A DNA stretch of 64,000 bases from CAZIVP01 sp964542915. GTDB lineage: Bacteria; Calditrichota; Calditrichia; Calditrichales; Calditrichaceae. Both the position numbers and the translations under genes were made by a program. Shown here piece by piece: positions 16,974 to 25,949 of this stretch. The stretch spans positions 434,001-498,000 of the forward strand of contig CAZIVP010000002.1 in the NCBI GenBank assembly GCA_964542915.1. Reading direction: 5' to 3'. Numbering within the stretch: the stretch's first letter is position 1; every line of letters begins with the position of its first letter. A model generated the notes under the pieces. It was not told the origin of the DNA. It ran no database searches and worked only from the letters and a program-made list of their open reading frames with translations.

Positions 16974-19336
16974 CTTGAAATCCGCTGCCCGGCGGATTTT
17001 TTTTGTGCAAAAACAAAGCGGTACACTTCGTCATAATTGTCAACATATTTGAGCTTCAAATCGCGATATAATTCTTCATTAATCTCTTTAACGTCTTTAC
17101 GGTTCTCCTCCGGTAAAATAATCGTCTTAAACCCATAGCGTTTGGCCGCCAGCAGTTTTTCATTCAGGCCACCCACCGCTAATATTTTACCGCGCAGGGT
17201 AATCTCTCCGGTCATGGCCACATCATCGGGGAAGCTTTTTTCGCTTAAGGCCGAAATCAAAGCGCTGGTTAGTGTAATTCCTGCCGACGGCCCGTCTTTA
17301 GGGATAGCGCCTTCGGGCAGGTGAATGTGCACTTCATTATCATCCAACTGGTTACCATTAAGATGAAATGTTTTCTGTCTGGAGCGAATATAGGCTATGG
17401 CGATCTTGGCGGATTCCTGCATGACTTCGCCCAGTTTACCGGTGAGCGTTAATTTTTGCTTGCCGGGCATCAGAGTCACTTCCACTCTCAACAGATTGCC
17501 GCCGTAAGGCGTCCAGGCCAGACCATTCGCCACGCCGATTTCTTTCCGGCTTTGCAGGCGCTGCGTGTCGTATTTGGGTTGCCCTAAAAAGTCACTCAGG
17601 TTTTTTTCTTCAATTTTTACGGCTTTCATTTTGGGTGCACGATTCAACCGTACCACGCTTTTGCGGCAGAGCGTGCTAATCTCCCGCTCAAGATTGCGTA
17701 CGCCGGCTTCTCGTGTATAATGCCGGATGATCGTATTGAGAGCCTCTTCTCCGACCAATAGTTCGTTTTCCTCCAATCCGTGTAACGCTTTTTGCTTCTT
17801 AAACAGATGCCGTATAGCGATCTGCATCTTCTCAAAATCCATATAGCCGGGCAGGTTTATAATTTCGGCTCTGTCCAAAAGCGGCTCCGGTATGTTCTGG
17901 GCATTGTTTGCGGTAATGATGAACAACACATTAGACAGATCGTATTCCACTTCCAGATAGTGATCGATAAAAGTGTGGTTTTGCTCAGGGTCGAGCACTT
18001 CCAGCAGCGCCGATGAGGGATCGCCGCGGTAATCGTTTCCGAGCTTATCCACTTCGTCCAGTAAAAATACGGGGTTCACCGTGCCGGTCTTTTTTAATCC
18101 CTGGATAATTTTTCCCGGCATGGATCCGATGTAGGTGCGTCGGTGACCTCTTATTTCCGCTTCGTCGCGAACGCCGCCCAGCGATATCCGCGTAAACTCC
18201 CGGTCCAGGGCCCGGGCGATTGATTTTCCCAGCGAAGTTTTGCCCACGCCGGGAGGACCGGCAAGACAAAGGATTGGTCCGTGCATTTTCTTTACGCGCT
18301 GTAGCACCGCAATGTATTCCAATATGCGCTCTTTGGGCTTTTTAAGACCGTAGTGATCTTCATCCAGTATCCGTCTGGCTTTATCGATATCCAGTTGATC
18401 TGTGCTGTGTTTCCGCCAGGGCAGCGACGCCAGCCATTCCAGATAGGTTCGAATGACGTTATATTCAGGCGATAAAGGTGGGATCATCTTGAGTCTTTCC
18501 AGCTCTTCATCGGCTTTGCGATTCACCTGTTCCGGCAACTGCGCCTGTTCGATTTTCTGTTTTAGAAATGTTATGTCGGTGTTTTCCGGATTATCCTCGC
18601 CCAGCTCTTTCCGGATAACTCTCAACTGCTCCTGCAAAAAATAGTTGCGTTGCGAGCGCACCATCTGATCCTGAACTTTAATGTCCAGCTCGCTTTTCAG
18701 TGAGAGAACGCGGTTTTCCTTGTGAAGAGTATTAATCAGGCGTTTTATCTGCTTCTGGGCATCCCCGGTTTCCAGTATTTTCTGTTTTGCATGTATTTCA
18801 ATTTCTAAATAGGAAGCAATATAATTAACAAGCCAGTAAATGTTTTTAATTTGCTTGGCGGTAAATAAAACCTCTTCGGGTATTTCATCATTTTGCTTGC
18901 AATAATCCTTAAACGCGGCTTTGAGTTGCCGTTTACGCGCTTCGGCTTCCTCCTCATTAAGGGGGTGTTCGGTAAGCGGTTCTAACCTGGCCCGCATTAA
19001 TCCGCCGTCGTTGTGATAACGCCTTACAGTGGCGCGATTCACACCCTCAACAAGCACCTTCAATAAATTATTAGGCAATTTAACCACCTGTAAAACCCTT
19101 GCGAGTACCCCGACCCTATAGAGATCGCGGGCACGTACCTCATCGAGGCCGGCGTCTTTTTGAGCAACTAAAAACAGTATTTTATCCCGTTCCGCAGAGG
19201 CGTCCACGGAGGCAATGGAGGTTTCCCGCCCTACAATAAGCGGTGCAACCATCTGTGGAAAGAAGACCATATCCCGGAGAGGCAGCACATAGAACGGTTG
19301 ATTTTCCGATGCATAATTATAGTGCAGATTTTCCAT
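16970..19336 (-). CDS. lon: ATP-dependent protease Lon
   Basis: This 788-residue LonA protease has an N-terminal substrate-binding domain (FYVLPLRDMVFFPQMVAPL), an AAA+ module with Walker A GPPGVGKTS (about 362) and Walker B FLLDEVDKLG, and a serine-lysine protease domain with PKDGPSAGIT (Ser about 682) and NEKLLAAKR (Lys about 727). It degrades damaged and regulatory proteins in the cytoplasm. The last ten residues (KKSAGQRISS) are encoded by the complement of the rpsT terminator, so the tail is probably under RNA-level rather than protein-level constraint. A terminator separates lon from clpX. No clear lon promoter was found in the 84-bp gap. Confidence 0.97.
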   Translation of the reverse strand: MENLHYNYASENQPFYVLPLRDMVFFPQMVAPLIVGRETSIASVDASAERDKILFLVAQKDAGLDEVRARDLYRVGVLARVLQVVKLPNNLLKVLVEGVNRATVRRYHNDGGLMRARLEPLTEHPLNEEEAEARKRQLKAAFKDYCKQNDEIPEEVLFTAKQIKNIYWLVNYIASYLEIEIHAKQKILETGDAQKQIKRLINTLHKENRVLSLKSELDIKVQDQMVRSQRNYFLQEQLRVIRKELGEDNPENTDITFLKQKIEQAQLPEQVNRKADEELERLKMIPPLSPEYNVIRTYLEWLASLPWRKHSTDQLDIDKARRILDEDHYGLKKPKERILEYIAVLQRVKKMHGPILCLAGPPGVGKTSLGKSIARALDREFTRISLGGVRDEAEIRGHRRTYIGSMPGKIIQGLKKTGTVNPVFLLDEVDKLGNDYRGDPSSALLEVLDPEQNHTFIDHYLEVEYDLSNVLFIITANNAQNIPEPLLDRAEIINLPGYMDFEKMQIAIRHLFKKQKALHGLEENELLVGEEALNTIIRHYTREAGVRNLEREISTLCRKSVVRLNRAPKMKAVKIEEKNLSDFLGQPKYDTQRLQSRKEIGVANGLAWTPYGGNLLRVEVTLMPGKQKLTLTGKLGEVMQESAKIAIAYIRSRQKTFHLNGNQLDDNEVHIHLPEGAIPKDGPSAGITLTSALISALSEKSFPDDVAMTGEITLRGKILAVGGLNEKLLAAKRYGFKTIILPEENRKDVKEINEELYRDLKLKYVDNYDEVYRFVFAQKKSAGQRISS
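16978..17004 (+). terminator. Intrinsic terminator of rpsT inside the lon 3' end
   Basis: The stem AAATCCGC/GCGGATTT (8 bp, loop TGCCCG) is followed directly by a run of T. It begins 5 bases after the rpsT stop. The same bases encode the last residues of Lon on the other strand. Confidence 0.85.
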
Positions 19337-19362
19337 GGAATTTCCGTTAAGCTGTCATATTG

Positions 19363-19397
19363 AAAAAAAGAAAGCGGAGTACAAAATGAACTCCGCT
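19363..19397 (-). terminator. Intrinsic terminator between clpX and lon
   Basis: On the minus strand, AGCGGAGT and ACTCCGCT form an 8-bp stem with a 9-base loop, followed by TTCTTTTTTT. It starts about 24 bases after the clpX stop and should end the tig-clpP-clpX transcript. Confidence 0.85.
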
Positions 19398-19420
19398 TGA
19401 TTGTTTAGGAGTCAGAATAA

Positions 19421-20668
19421 TCAGGCTGTGCGTTTGCTCGATGAAAATTCGTAATGGGGCTCTTTGCCCTCTTTTACCACATCTTTATTGATTGTGATGT
19501 TTTTCAAATTGGGCATGGAAGGCACTTTAAACATGATGTCCAACATTACATTTTCCATGATGGCTCTCAAAGAGCGCGCTCCGGTTTTACGTTTCATTGC
19601 AATACGCACAACTTCACGTAATGCTTCTTCCTCAAAGGTCACATCGACCCCTTCCATTTTCATAAGTTGTTCGTATTGCTTGACAAGCGCATTCTTTGGT
19701 TCGGTCAGGATACTGTAAAGAGCGTCCTCATCCAAATCGGATAGGGCGGTTACCACAGGCAACCGACCGATCAACTCCGGTATTAAACCGTATTCCAGCA
19801 GGTCTTCCGGTTCAACCAGGCTGTAAAGTTCACTCTTGGTCAGGGATTTGGAATTACTGACATTCTTTTCAAAACCGATGTTCTTTTCGCCAACTCTTCG
19901 ACGCACTACATCTTCGAGCCCTTCGAAAGCCCCGCCGCAAATAAACAGAATATTACGTGTATCGATATTGATCAGATTTTGTTCGGGATGCTTGCGGCCC
20001 CCTTTGGGCGGCACGCTGGATATGGTACCTTCCAGCATTTTCAAAACCGCCTGTTGTACCCCTTCGCCGGATACGTCGCGTGTTATGGAAGGATTACCAT
20101 CCTTCCGTGCTATTTTGTCCATTTCATCGATATAAACGATTCCTCTCTGGGTCTGCTCAAGGTTATAGTTTGCAGCCTGGTACAGTCGTACTAAAATATT
20201 TTCCACATCTTCACCTACATAGCCCGCCTCGGTCAAAACCGTGGCATCGGCGATGGTAAACGGTACTTTCAATATCTTTGCCAACGTCTGTGCCAGCAGT
20301 GTTTTGCCTGTTCCGGTCGGTCCCACAAGCAGGATATTGCTCTTTTCGATTTCAACTTTTCGCGATACGCCGATATTATTGATTCGTTTATAATGATTAT
20401 ACACCGCCACCGAAAGCACACGCTTGGCTTTCTCCTGGCCGATCACATATTTGTTCAACTCTCCCATGATTTCGCCGGGCGGTACGAGTTGTTGTTCTTC
20501 GCTCAAACTGGCCTGGCGTTTGTGGCGATCAATAATTTCGGTAGCGCTTTGTACACAGTCGTTACATATGTGGACATCCGGTCCGGAAACCAGACTCTCC
20601 ACTTCATCGGCCGAACGTCCGCAGAACGAGCACCGAAAAACCTGATTACGAAAATTACGTTTACTCAT
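19421..20668 (-). CDS. clpX: ClpXP protease ATPase subunit ClpX
   Basis: The 415-residue unfoldase has an N-terminal zinc-binding domain (Cys13, Cys16, Cys35, Cys38), Walker A GPTGTGKT near 117, pore loop AGYVGED, Walker B YIDEMDKIA and the NIGFEK loop that docks on ClpP. It recognises tagged substrates, unfolds them and feeds ClpP. It is 3 bp downstream of clpP and in the same operon as tig, the standard bacterial order. Confidence 0.97.
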   Translation of the reverse strand: MSKRNFRNQVFRCSFCGRSADEVESLVSGPDVHICNDCVQSATEIIDRHKRQASLSEEQQLVPPGEIMGELNKYVIGQEKAKRVLSVAVYNHYKRINNIGVSRKVEIEKSNILLVGPTGTGKTLLAQTLAKILKVPFTIADATVLTEAGYVGEDVENILVRLYQAANYNLEQTQRGIVYIDEMDKIARKDGNPSITRDVSGEGVQQAVLKMLEGTISSVPPKGGRKHPEQNLINIDTRNILFICGGAFEGLEDVVRRRVGEKNIGFEKNVSNSKSLTKSELYSLVEPEDLLEYGLIPELIGRLPVVTALSDLDEDALYSILTEPKNALVKQYEQLMKMEGVDVTFEEEALREVVRIAMKRKTGARSLRAIMENVMLDIMFKVPSMPNLKNITINKDVVKEGKEPHYEFSSSKRTA

Positions 20669-20671
20669 AAA

Positions 20672-21280
20672 CTATTTTTTATCCTTATTCTTTGCCAATG
20701 CCCGCGGGGTAAGAACTTTATCAATTATGCCATAATCAAGCGCTTCCTGAGCGGTCATAAAGAAGTTACGATCGGTATCTTTTTCAATCTGAGCCAAATC
20801 TTTACCGGTGGCATCGGATAATAATTCATTGATGGTTTTCTTTACCCGTATAATTTCGTTTGCTGCTATCTGCAGATCCGAAGCCTGGCCTTCGGCGCCG
20901 CCCAGCGGCTGATGAATCATGATACGGGAATGCGGTAATGCGTAGCGTTTGCCTTTGGTTCCAGCCGCCAGTAATAATGCAGCCATGCTTGCCGCCTGCC
21001 CCATGCAATTTGTTACCACATCCGGTTTGATGTATTGAATGGTGTCGAAGACGGCAAGACCCGATGAGACGACGCCGCCCGGAGAATTGATATAGATGAA
21101 AATATCTTTATCCGGATCTTCCGCTTCCAGAAATAAAAGCTGTGAAATCACCAGACTGGCGACATTGTCATCAATCGGCAATCCCATAAAAATGATGCGT
21201 TCTTTCAGCAATCGCGAGTATATATCGTAAGCGCGTTCACCGCGACCCGTTTGTTCTATAACCATTGGTACGAGCGTCAT
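20672..21280 (-). CDS. clpP: ATP-dependent Clp protease proteolytic subunit ClpP
   Basis: This 202-residue serine protease has its catalytic triad visible as Ser98 (GQAASM), His123 (MIHQPLGG) and Asp168 (EKDTDRN). The N-terminal axial loop and the handle helix region have normal length, so it should assemble into the usual 14-subunit barrel with ClpX. The start is preceded by AGAGGTG. Confidence 0.97.
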   Translation of the reverse strand: MTLVPMVIEQTGRGERAYDIYSRLLKERIIFMGLPIDDNVASLVISQLLFLEAEDPDKDIFIYINSPGGVVSSGLAVFDTIQYIKPDVVTNCMGQAASMAALLLAAGTKGKRYALPHSRIMIHQPLGGAEGQASDLQIAANEIIRVKKTINELLSDATGKDLAQIEKDTDRNFFMTAQEALDYGIIDKVLTPRALAKNKDKK

Positions 21281-21328
21281 GCCTACACCTCTATTTTAGT
21301 TTCCGTTGGGAGCTCCGTGCTCTTTGCG

Positions 21329-22585
21329 TTATACTTTAATTTCATTTTCGGTGATATTATTATTTTCCCTGAGAAAATCCACTACTTTCTGCAAACGAAT
21401 ATCATCCTTGGCACGTTCCAGCATACTCGGATTGTTTTCATAGAATTCGCGAACCTTTTCGTTCTCGAGCTTATCAAGAAAGGTCTTCACATCTTCCTCA
21501 GTTACTTCAATACCTTCCTTTTTCGCCAGCTCTTCACGAAAATAGTGCCATTTCAAATTAAACTCCGCTTCATTGCGATAGTGTTGTTTTATTTCATCTT
21601 CCGATGCACGCGAATCCTGTTTTTGAACATCCTTTACAATATTGTCAAGGTATCGTTCAACCATGGCGGTCGGAAGGTCGAAAGGATTCGCTTCGAGAAG
21701 CGCCTGCGATAAATCCGCTATAAAACGCTGCTCCGCCTGGTTGGAATATTCCGCTTCAAGTCTTTCGCGAATACGTTTTTTAAATTCATCGAGTTTTTCG
21801 ATATCTTCACCGTACTCTTTAGCAAAGTCGTCATTGAGTTCGGGTAATTCTTCTTCCTGAATCTCATTGATCTTAACGCGATAGTTTTCCCGCTTTCCCG
21901 CGTATTCCTTCTGAGGGAAATCTTCCGGATACACTTTTTCCACATCTTTTTCCTGACCCTTTTTAAGCCCGATCAATTGCTCTTCCAGGTCGGGATCGAA
22001 TTTACCCTCGCCTATTCGTACTTTCATGTTCTCATATTTATGGCCCACAATGGGGACGCCCGATTCGTCCAACTCCTGCATATCCATGTGGACGGTGTGA
22101 TCTTTTTCGATCGGGCCTTCAACGGAATAGACGTCCGCTTTTTCTCTTCTCAGACGCTCGAGGGTCTCATTAACGTGTTCATCGCTCACTTCGTATTTAT
22201 CTTTGGTCAAGTCAAAACCGGTATATTGCTTGAATTCAATTTCCGGATAGGTTTCAAACTCGATGACGGTTTCAATACCGCCTTCATCGGTTTTATCCAT
22301 CTTTTTCGCTTCCGGCGTCCCGAGTACCGCTAATTCTTTCTCATCAATCGTTTCCCGCAAGGCCTGGTCGACTGCGGCTTCCATGGTATAGGCTTCGATC
22401 ACATCCGAGTAACGTTGTTTAACCAGTTGTATGGGCGCTTTGCCCTTGCGAAAGCCCGGGAATTCCACCTCTTTTCGAACGCGTTTGGTTTGTTGTTCGC
22501 GAATGGGATCCAAGTCTTCTTTTCCAATCCTGAGAGTCAGCTCCTGTTTACAGCTCGAAATCTTTTGTACTTCACTATGAATCAT
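21329..22585 (-). CDS. tig: Trigger factor
   Basis: The ribosome-bound chaperone has 418 residues. The N-terminal ribosome-docking loop GFRKGKAP is clear near residue 45. The middle part fits the FKBP-type PPIase domain (residues about 155-235, with KDHTVHMDM and VRIGEGKFDPDLEEQLIG), and the rest is the helical C-terminal substrate cradle. The PPIase domain looks weakly conserved, as in several phyla. It is the first gene of the tig-clpP-clpX operon, with a GGAGGAGG ribosome site. Confidence 0.95.
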   Translation of the reverse strand: MIHSEVQKISSCKQELTLRIGKEDLDPIREQQTKRVRKEVEFPGFRKGKAPIQLVKQRYSDVIEAYTMEAAVDQALRETIDEKELAVLGTPEAKKMDKTDEGGIETVIEFETYPEIEFKQYTGFDLTKDKYEVSDEHVNETLERLRREKADVYSVEGPIEKDHTVHMDMQELDESGVPIVGHKYENMKVRIGEGKFDPDLEEQLIGLKKGQEKDVEKVYPEDFPQKEYAGKRENYRVKINEIQEEELPELNDDFAKEYGEDIEKLDEFKKRIRERLEAEYSNQAEQRFIADLSQALLEANPFDLPTAMVERYLDNIVKDVQKQDSRASEDEIKQHYRNEAEFNLKWHYFREELAKKEGIEVTEEDVKTFLDKLENEKVREFYENNPSMLERAKDDIRLQKVVDFLRENNNITENEIKV

Positions 22586-22627
22586 GCGCCCGTTTCCTCC
22601 TCCAATCTCTACAGTTTAAAACGGATT

Positions 22628-22666
22628 AATATAGGTTTTTTAGGCGCTAAAATCAACCGAGCGCCT
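22628..22666 (-). promoter_or_regulatory. Promoter of tig-clpP-clpX with an inverted repeat around the -35 box
   Basis: The minus strand carries TTGATT (22651-22656), a 17-base spacer and TATATT (22628-22633). A perfect inverted repeat, AGGCGCT (22642-22648) and AGCGCCT (22660-22666) with an 11-base gap, encloses the -35 box. It is placed as a repressor operator would be. The layout recalls CIRCE, but the sequence and spacing differ. Confidence 0.6.
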
Positions 22667-22741
22667 CACGTGCATTCTCTACTATTTTAAAACACGGGGT
22701 CTTTGATCGTCGTCAGATCTTGCTTAAGATGTCCACATTGG

Positions 22742-23155
22742 TTACCAATGATACAACATGAAATATACCACGACGCCGCTCACGGAAACGTAAAGCCACA
22801 TGGGAAAGACCCATCGCGCAATACGGCGGTGTTTCTGATAATTTTCTCTGAACGCCTGCCAAACGGCTATAAGAATAAAAGGTACCATCACCCCGGCTAA
22901 GATAATGTGGGGCACCAGAATTATAAAATAGACCAGACGTCTCCAATCATGATGCGGATATGGCACCGAGCCAACGTGATAGTGATAAAACAGATATGAA
23001 ATAAGAAATAAAGCAGAGGCAGCCAGCGCCGATAACATTGTTTTTTTGTGGCTTTGCCAGTTGCCGCGTTTAATGAAGCGGTATCCGGTTATAAGTAGGA
23101 CAAAACTGATACTGTTCAATACGGCATTGACGGTCGATAAATCATTTATGCTCAT
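22742..23155 (-). CDS. DUF420 membrane protein
   Basis: The 137-residue protein has four hydrophobic segments and the DUF420 pattern: LNSISFVLLITGYRFIKRGNWQSHKKTM, LFYHYHVG, VYFIILVPHIILA and a C-terminal RRIARWVFPMWLYVSVSGVVVY. Family members sit next to cytochrome oxidase genes, and some relatives (CtaM) are needed to assemble heme-copper oxidases. Conserved His residues lie in the membrane helices and might bind heme or copper. It is the last gene of the respiratory supercluster and overlaps the SCO gene by 4 bp. Confidence 0.85.
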   Translation of the reverse strand: MSINDLSTVNAVLNSISFVLLITGYRFIKRGNWQSHKKTMLSALAASALFLISYLFYHYHVGSVPYPHHDWRRLVYFIILVPHIILAGVMVPFILIAVWQAFRENYQKHRRIARWVFPMWLYVSVSGVVVYFMLYHW

Positions 23156-23742
23156 TTCAGCTGCTCATATAGAACGTTGATATGATCCTTCAGGTGTTTC
23201 AGACCATTGGCGTCGCTGCTGTCATAATAGCCCCGGATAACCGCATCCTGATCCACGAGCACAAACTTGATGCTATGGTCGTAGGGCAACGCACCACCCA
23301 GCTTAAATCCGTTTTCATACAACCGAACCACCTCGGGTTTTCCGGACCTTAAAAATACCCAGCGCCGGTCATTTACCCCGTAGCTTTCGGCGTAATCACG
23401 TAATGCCTGTAGCGAATCACGTTCAGGATCCACACTTACCGACACAAACTGAATGGTTTCCGTACCGGCATATAAATCATACAATTCAGCCATACGACTG
23501 CTCATCATGGGGCACGGCCCCTTACAATTAGTGAAGATAAAATCGACCACGGTAATTTTACCCAGCAAATCATCTTTTGTGAACGCCCGCCCGTGGCTCT
23601 CCGTGAAATTAAATGACGGTACTTCATAAAGCTCCGGTAAACGGCTTTTGCTCTCCTGCGCTTCCTGAATTACGATAACTGCAACGATCAGAAGAATAAG
23701 CAGCCCGCCTGCTGCAATAGATATTATTTTTATCGCTTTCAT
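23152..23742 (-). CDS. SCO1/SenC/PrrC-type copper chaperone
   Basis: This 196-residue protein is anchored by one N-terminal membrane helix and has a thioredoxin-like domain facing the periplasm. The copper ligands are visible: CKGPC in FIFTNCKGPCPMM and a His in YDHSIKFVLVD. SCO proteins load the CuA centre of cytochrome oxidase subunit II. It sits between ctaA and DUF420. A second SCO gene lies at 28613, next to ctaC. Confidence 0.92.
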   Translation of the reverse strand: MKAIKIISIAAGGLLILLIVAVIVIQEAQESKSRLPELYEVPSFNFTESHGRAFTKDDLLGKITVVDFIFTNCKGPCPMMSSRMAELYDLYAGTETIQFVSVSVDPERDSLQALRDYAESYGVNDRRWVFLRSGKPEVVRLYENGFKLGGALPYDHSIKFVLVDQDAVIRGYYDSSDANGLKHLKDHINVLYEQLK

Positions 23743-23797
23743 TTTAAAATCTTTTTTCCTCTGTAATTATTCTATCGATGAATGTTCTTTTCTATCC

Positions 23798-24721
23798 TCA
23801 TCGGGCGCTTGTATAGATCATCATCAGGACACCCACAATGAAACTGGCAAGCCATAAATGAATCGCCTGCATAAGCGGCGGCAATCCCAAGGCCAACAGG
23901 ATAAATCCAACGCCAATCTGCAGAACGTTTAATCCGTTCAGCGCCCAGACCGAACCCGCAAACAGGCGATTATTCATGAAGCCGCGGCTATAAAATCGTA
24001 GCGTTAACAAAACGGTTCCGATTAGCGTTACAAGTCCGAGGATGATATGCACATTGTGCACGGGGCCTAATCGTCCAATCCACTCCATAACGGTCAACAA
24101 AGGCATGTTCTCCTGCATACCTTCCAACTCCGAACGAATCTGGGTTCCCAGCAATACCTGTATCAACGTGATTACGTACAAGATCGCAATCCACGCGGAA
24201 TATGAACGGGCCTGCGTCTGACGGGCTTCCGGATGCTGCAGAAAGTAAGTCTTTAATGTACTGTACAAAAGAAGCGTTACGATCACAAAGGCTAACAACA
24301 TATGAACGGTAACAACCGCGGAATTCAGCGCCGAGGCAACAACCTGGCCTCCCTGCCAGCCCTGGATGGCTACCAAAATAAGAGCGCCTACGGCCGAAAC
24401 CAGAACGCTGTGATAACGGCGCATATAAACGACAGCCAGAATAGCGGTAACCAATATCAACAGACCTACAATGACCCCACACAGCCGGTTAATATATTCA
24501 ATCCACGCCAGCGTAAAGTTGAACATATTGGGATCGATATGCACGGGCAACTGACTGACATCCGTAGGAGGGATCCAGCGTCCAAAACACTTTGGCCAAT
24601 CCGGACAGCCAAGGCCCGCACCCGATACACGAACCAATCCGCCGATGAATATAAGCACATAGGTGGCAACGGTGGTTATTAAAGCGAAATTAAAATAACG
24701 TTGGGTAGGTTCTTTTTTCAA
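23798..24721 (-). CDS. ctaA: Heme A synthase (COX15/CtaA family)
   Basis: This 307-residue membrane protein has about eight helices. It shows GGLVRVSGAGLGCPDWPKCFGRWIP with the conserved Cys pair of the periplasmic loop, EYINRLCG, and paired His residues in HMLLAF, HNVHIILG and AIHLWLA expected to bind hemes. It oxidises heme O (made by CtaB, at the start of the cluster) to heme A for the caa3 oxidase. The start is a TTG with GGAG seven bases upstream. A 149-bp gap separates it from ctaF. Confidence 0.92.
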   Translation of the reverse strand: MKKEPTQRYFNFALITTVATYVLIFIGGLVRVSGAGLGCPDWPKCFGRWIPPTDVSQLPVHIDPNMFNFTLAWIEYINRLCGVIVGLLILVTAILAVVYMRRYHSVLVSAVGALILVAIQGWQGGQVVASALNSAVVTVHMLLAFVIVTLLLYSTLKTYFLQHPEARQTQARSYSAWIAILYVITLIQVLLGTQIRSELEGMQENMPLLTVMEWIGRLGPVHNVHIILGLVTLIGTVLLTLRFYSRGFMNNRLFAGSVWALNGLNVLQIGVGFILLALGLPPLMQAIHLWLASFIVGVLMMIYTSAR

Positions 24722-24814
24722 AATGCTTCTCCGAAGATTGATAGTTAATCCAATACCCGTGACTCTTAACTGCCATGTAAAATAATAGCCTTCTTAAATA
24801 AATGCCATTTTTTG

Positions 24815-24828
24815 TGATAATATTATCA
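24815..24828. promoter_or_regulatory. 14-bp perfect palindrome between ctaF and ctaA
   Basis: TGATAATATTATCA is a perfect palindrome in the 149-bp gap upstream of ctaA. On the minus strand it reads TTGAT-N6-ATCA, reminiscent of but not matching an FNR/CRP-type box. It could be an operator for ctaA-sco-DUF420. Confidence 0.35.
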
Positions 24829-24870
24829 ATCTATGGTGTTTCGACAGCCGTCATTGTTTTGGCTTGTAAA

Positions 24871-25239
24871 TTAATGATTTGTGGAGTCCGTCTCTGCAGC
24901 CGGTTTTTGATAAATCTTAGCGGCGGGATTAATCGGCTTGGCCTTTATTTCGGAAACCATGTCCCTTGTCAGGGTATCGAACATGGTTAAAATAATGAAA
25001 ACAGCCACAAATACGATGGATATGGAGAATACCGTAGCGAACAGGCGATTGTCATAGAGCAGGTGCATAAAAAACAGGGCTACCACGCCGGCCTTAATAG
25101 CGGCTATTCCAATAGCTACAACCAGATTAAACGGCCCCAAATGCAGAAATGATACGGCCACGGTAACGACGGTTAAAACGTACAGTGCGAATCCGACCAA
25201 AAGGTATGTTTTTAAAGGTGTTACGTGTTTATCACTCAT
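24871..25239 (-). CDS. ctaF: Cytochrome c oxidase subunit IV
   Basis: This 122-residue protein has three hydrophobic helices: TYLLVGFALYVLTVVTVAVSF, LVVAIGIAAIKAGVVALFFMHL and VFSISIVFVAVFIILTMFD. The KAGVVALFFMHL stretch is the signature of the small prokaryotic subunit IV (COX4_pro). It probably stabilises the oxidase. It sits directly after ctaE. Confidence 0.9.
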   Translation of the reverse strand: MSDKHVTPLKTYLLVGFALYVLTVVTVAVSFLHLGPFNLVVAIGIAAIKAGVVALFFMHLLYDNRLFATVFSISIVFVAVFIILTMFDTLTRDMVSEIKAKPINPAAKIYQKPAAETDSTNH

Positions 25240-25248
25240 GATTGATCA

Positions 25249-25917
25249 TCATCCTATTAAGTACAACAACGGAAACAGAAAAATCCAGATTAAGTCCACC
25301 AAATGCCAGTACAATCCGGCGTTCTCAATGGGTGTATAATATTCCTCCGAAAAATGGCCTTTAAACGTACGTATGAGCACATACCCGATCGCAAGCATAC
25401 CGGCGATAACGTGAATCCCGTGTAAACCGGTCAACATAAAATACACGCTGAAAAACACATGCGGATTGGTACCCTCGATGCCCGTGTAGGTATAAAACTG
25501 GCCGGGCAACTGGCCCAGATGAAATTTGTGAGCATATTCAAAATATTTGACGACCAGAAAAATTGCAGCAAAAACAAGGGTTAATACCAGAAATATAATG
25601 GTTTGTTTGCGGTTGTTCAGCTGCATACTGCGTATACCCAAAGCCACCGTCAGTGAGCTTGTTATCAGGACAAATGTATTCAACGTACCCAAATACACAT
25701 TTAAATGCTGATGCGCATTATAGAACATATCGGGATTCCAGGAACGAAAAATCGCATAAAAGACGAATAATCCGCCAAATAACAGGATTTCCGTTACCAG
25801 AAATATCCACATGCCCAGTTTCGCGGAATCCTGTTGTTGTTCGGCTTCCACAAAATGGTGCGCAAGAAAAGCGGGCCGCTCGACCGTATGTTCCATTTCT
25901 TGTTTCATATCGCTCAT
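25249..25917 (-). CDS. ctaE: Cytochrome c oxidase subunit III
   Basis: The 222-residue membrane protein starts with a cytosolic segment, then LGMWIFLVTEILLFGGLFVFYAIFRSW and later YFMLTGLHGIHVIAGM and GLYWHLVDLIWIFLFPLLYL, the standard subunit III motifs. The Glu in VTEILLF and the HGIHV His residues are conserved in the family. Its length fits the five-helix form common in caa3 and bacterial oxidases. It lies between ctaD and ctaF. Confidence 0.95.
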   Translation of the reverse strand: MSDMKQEMEHTVERPAFLAHHFVEAEQQQDSAKLGMWIFLVTEILLFGGLFVFYAIFRSWNPDMFYNAHQHLNVYLGTLNTFVLITSSLTVALGIRSMQLNNRKQTIIFLVLTLVFAAIFLVVKYFEYAHKFHLGQLPGQFYTYTGIEGTNPHVFFSVYFMLTGLHGIHVIAGMLAIGYVLIRTFKGHFSEEYYTPIENAGLYWHLVDLIWIFLFPLLYLIG

Positions 25918-25949
25918 GCGTCGTTTCTCTGTTTAGTCTAAAAATTCAG

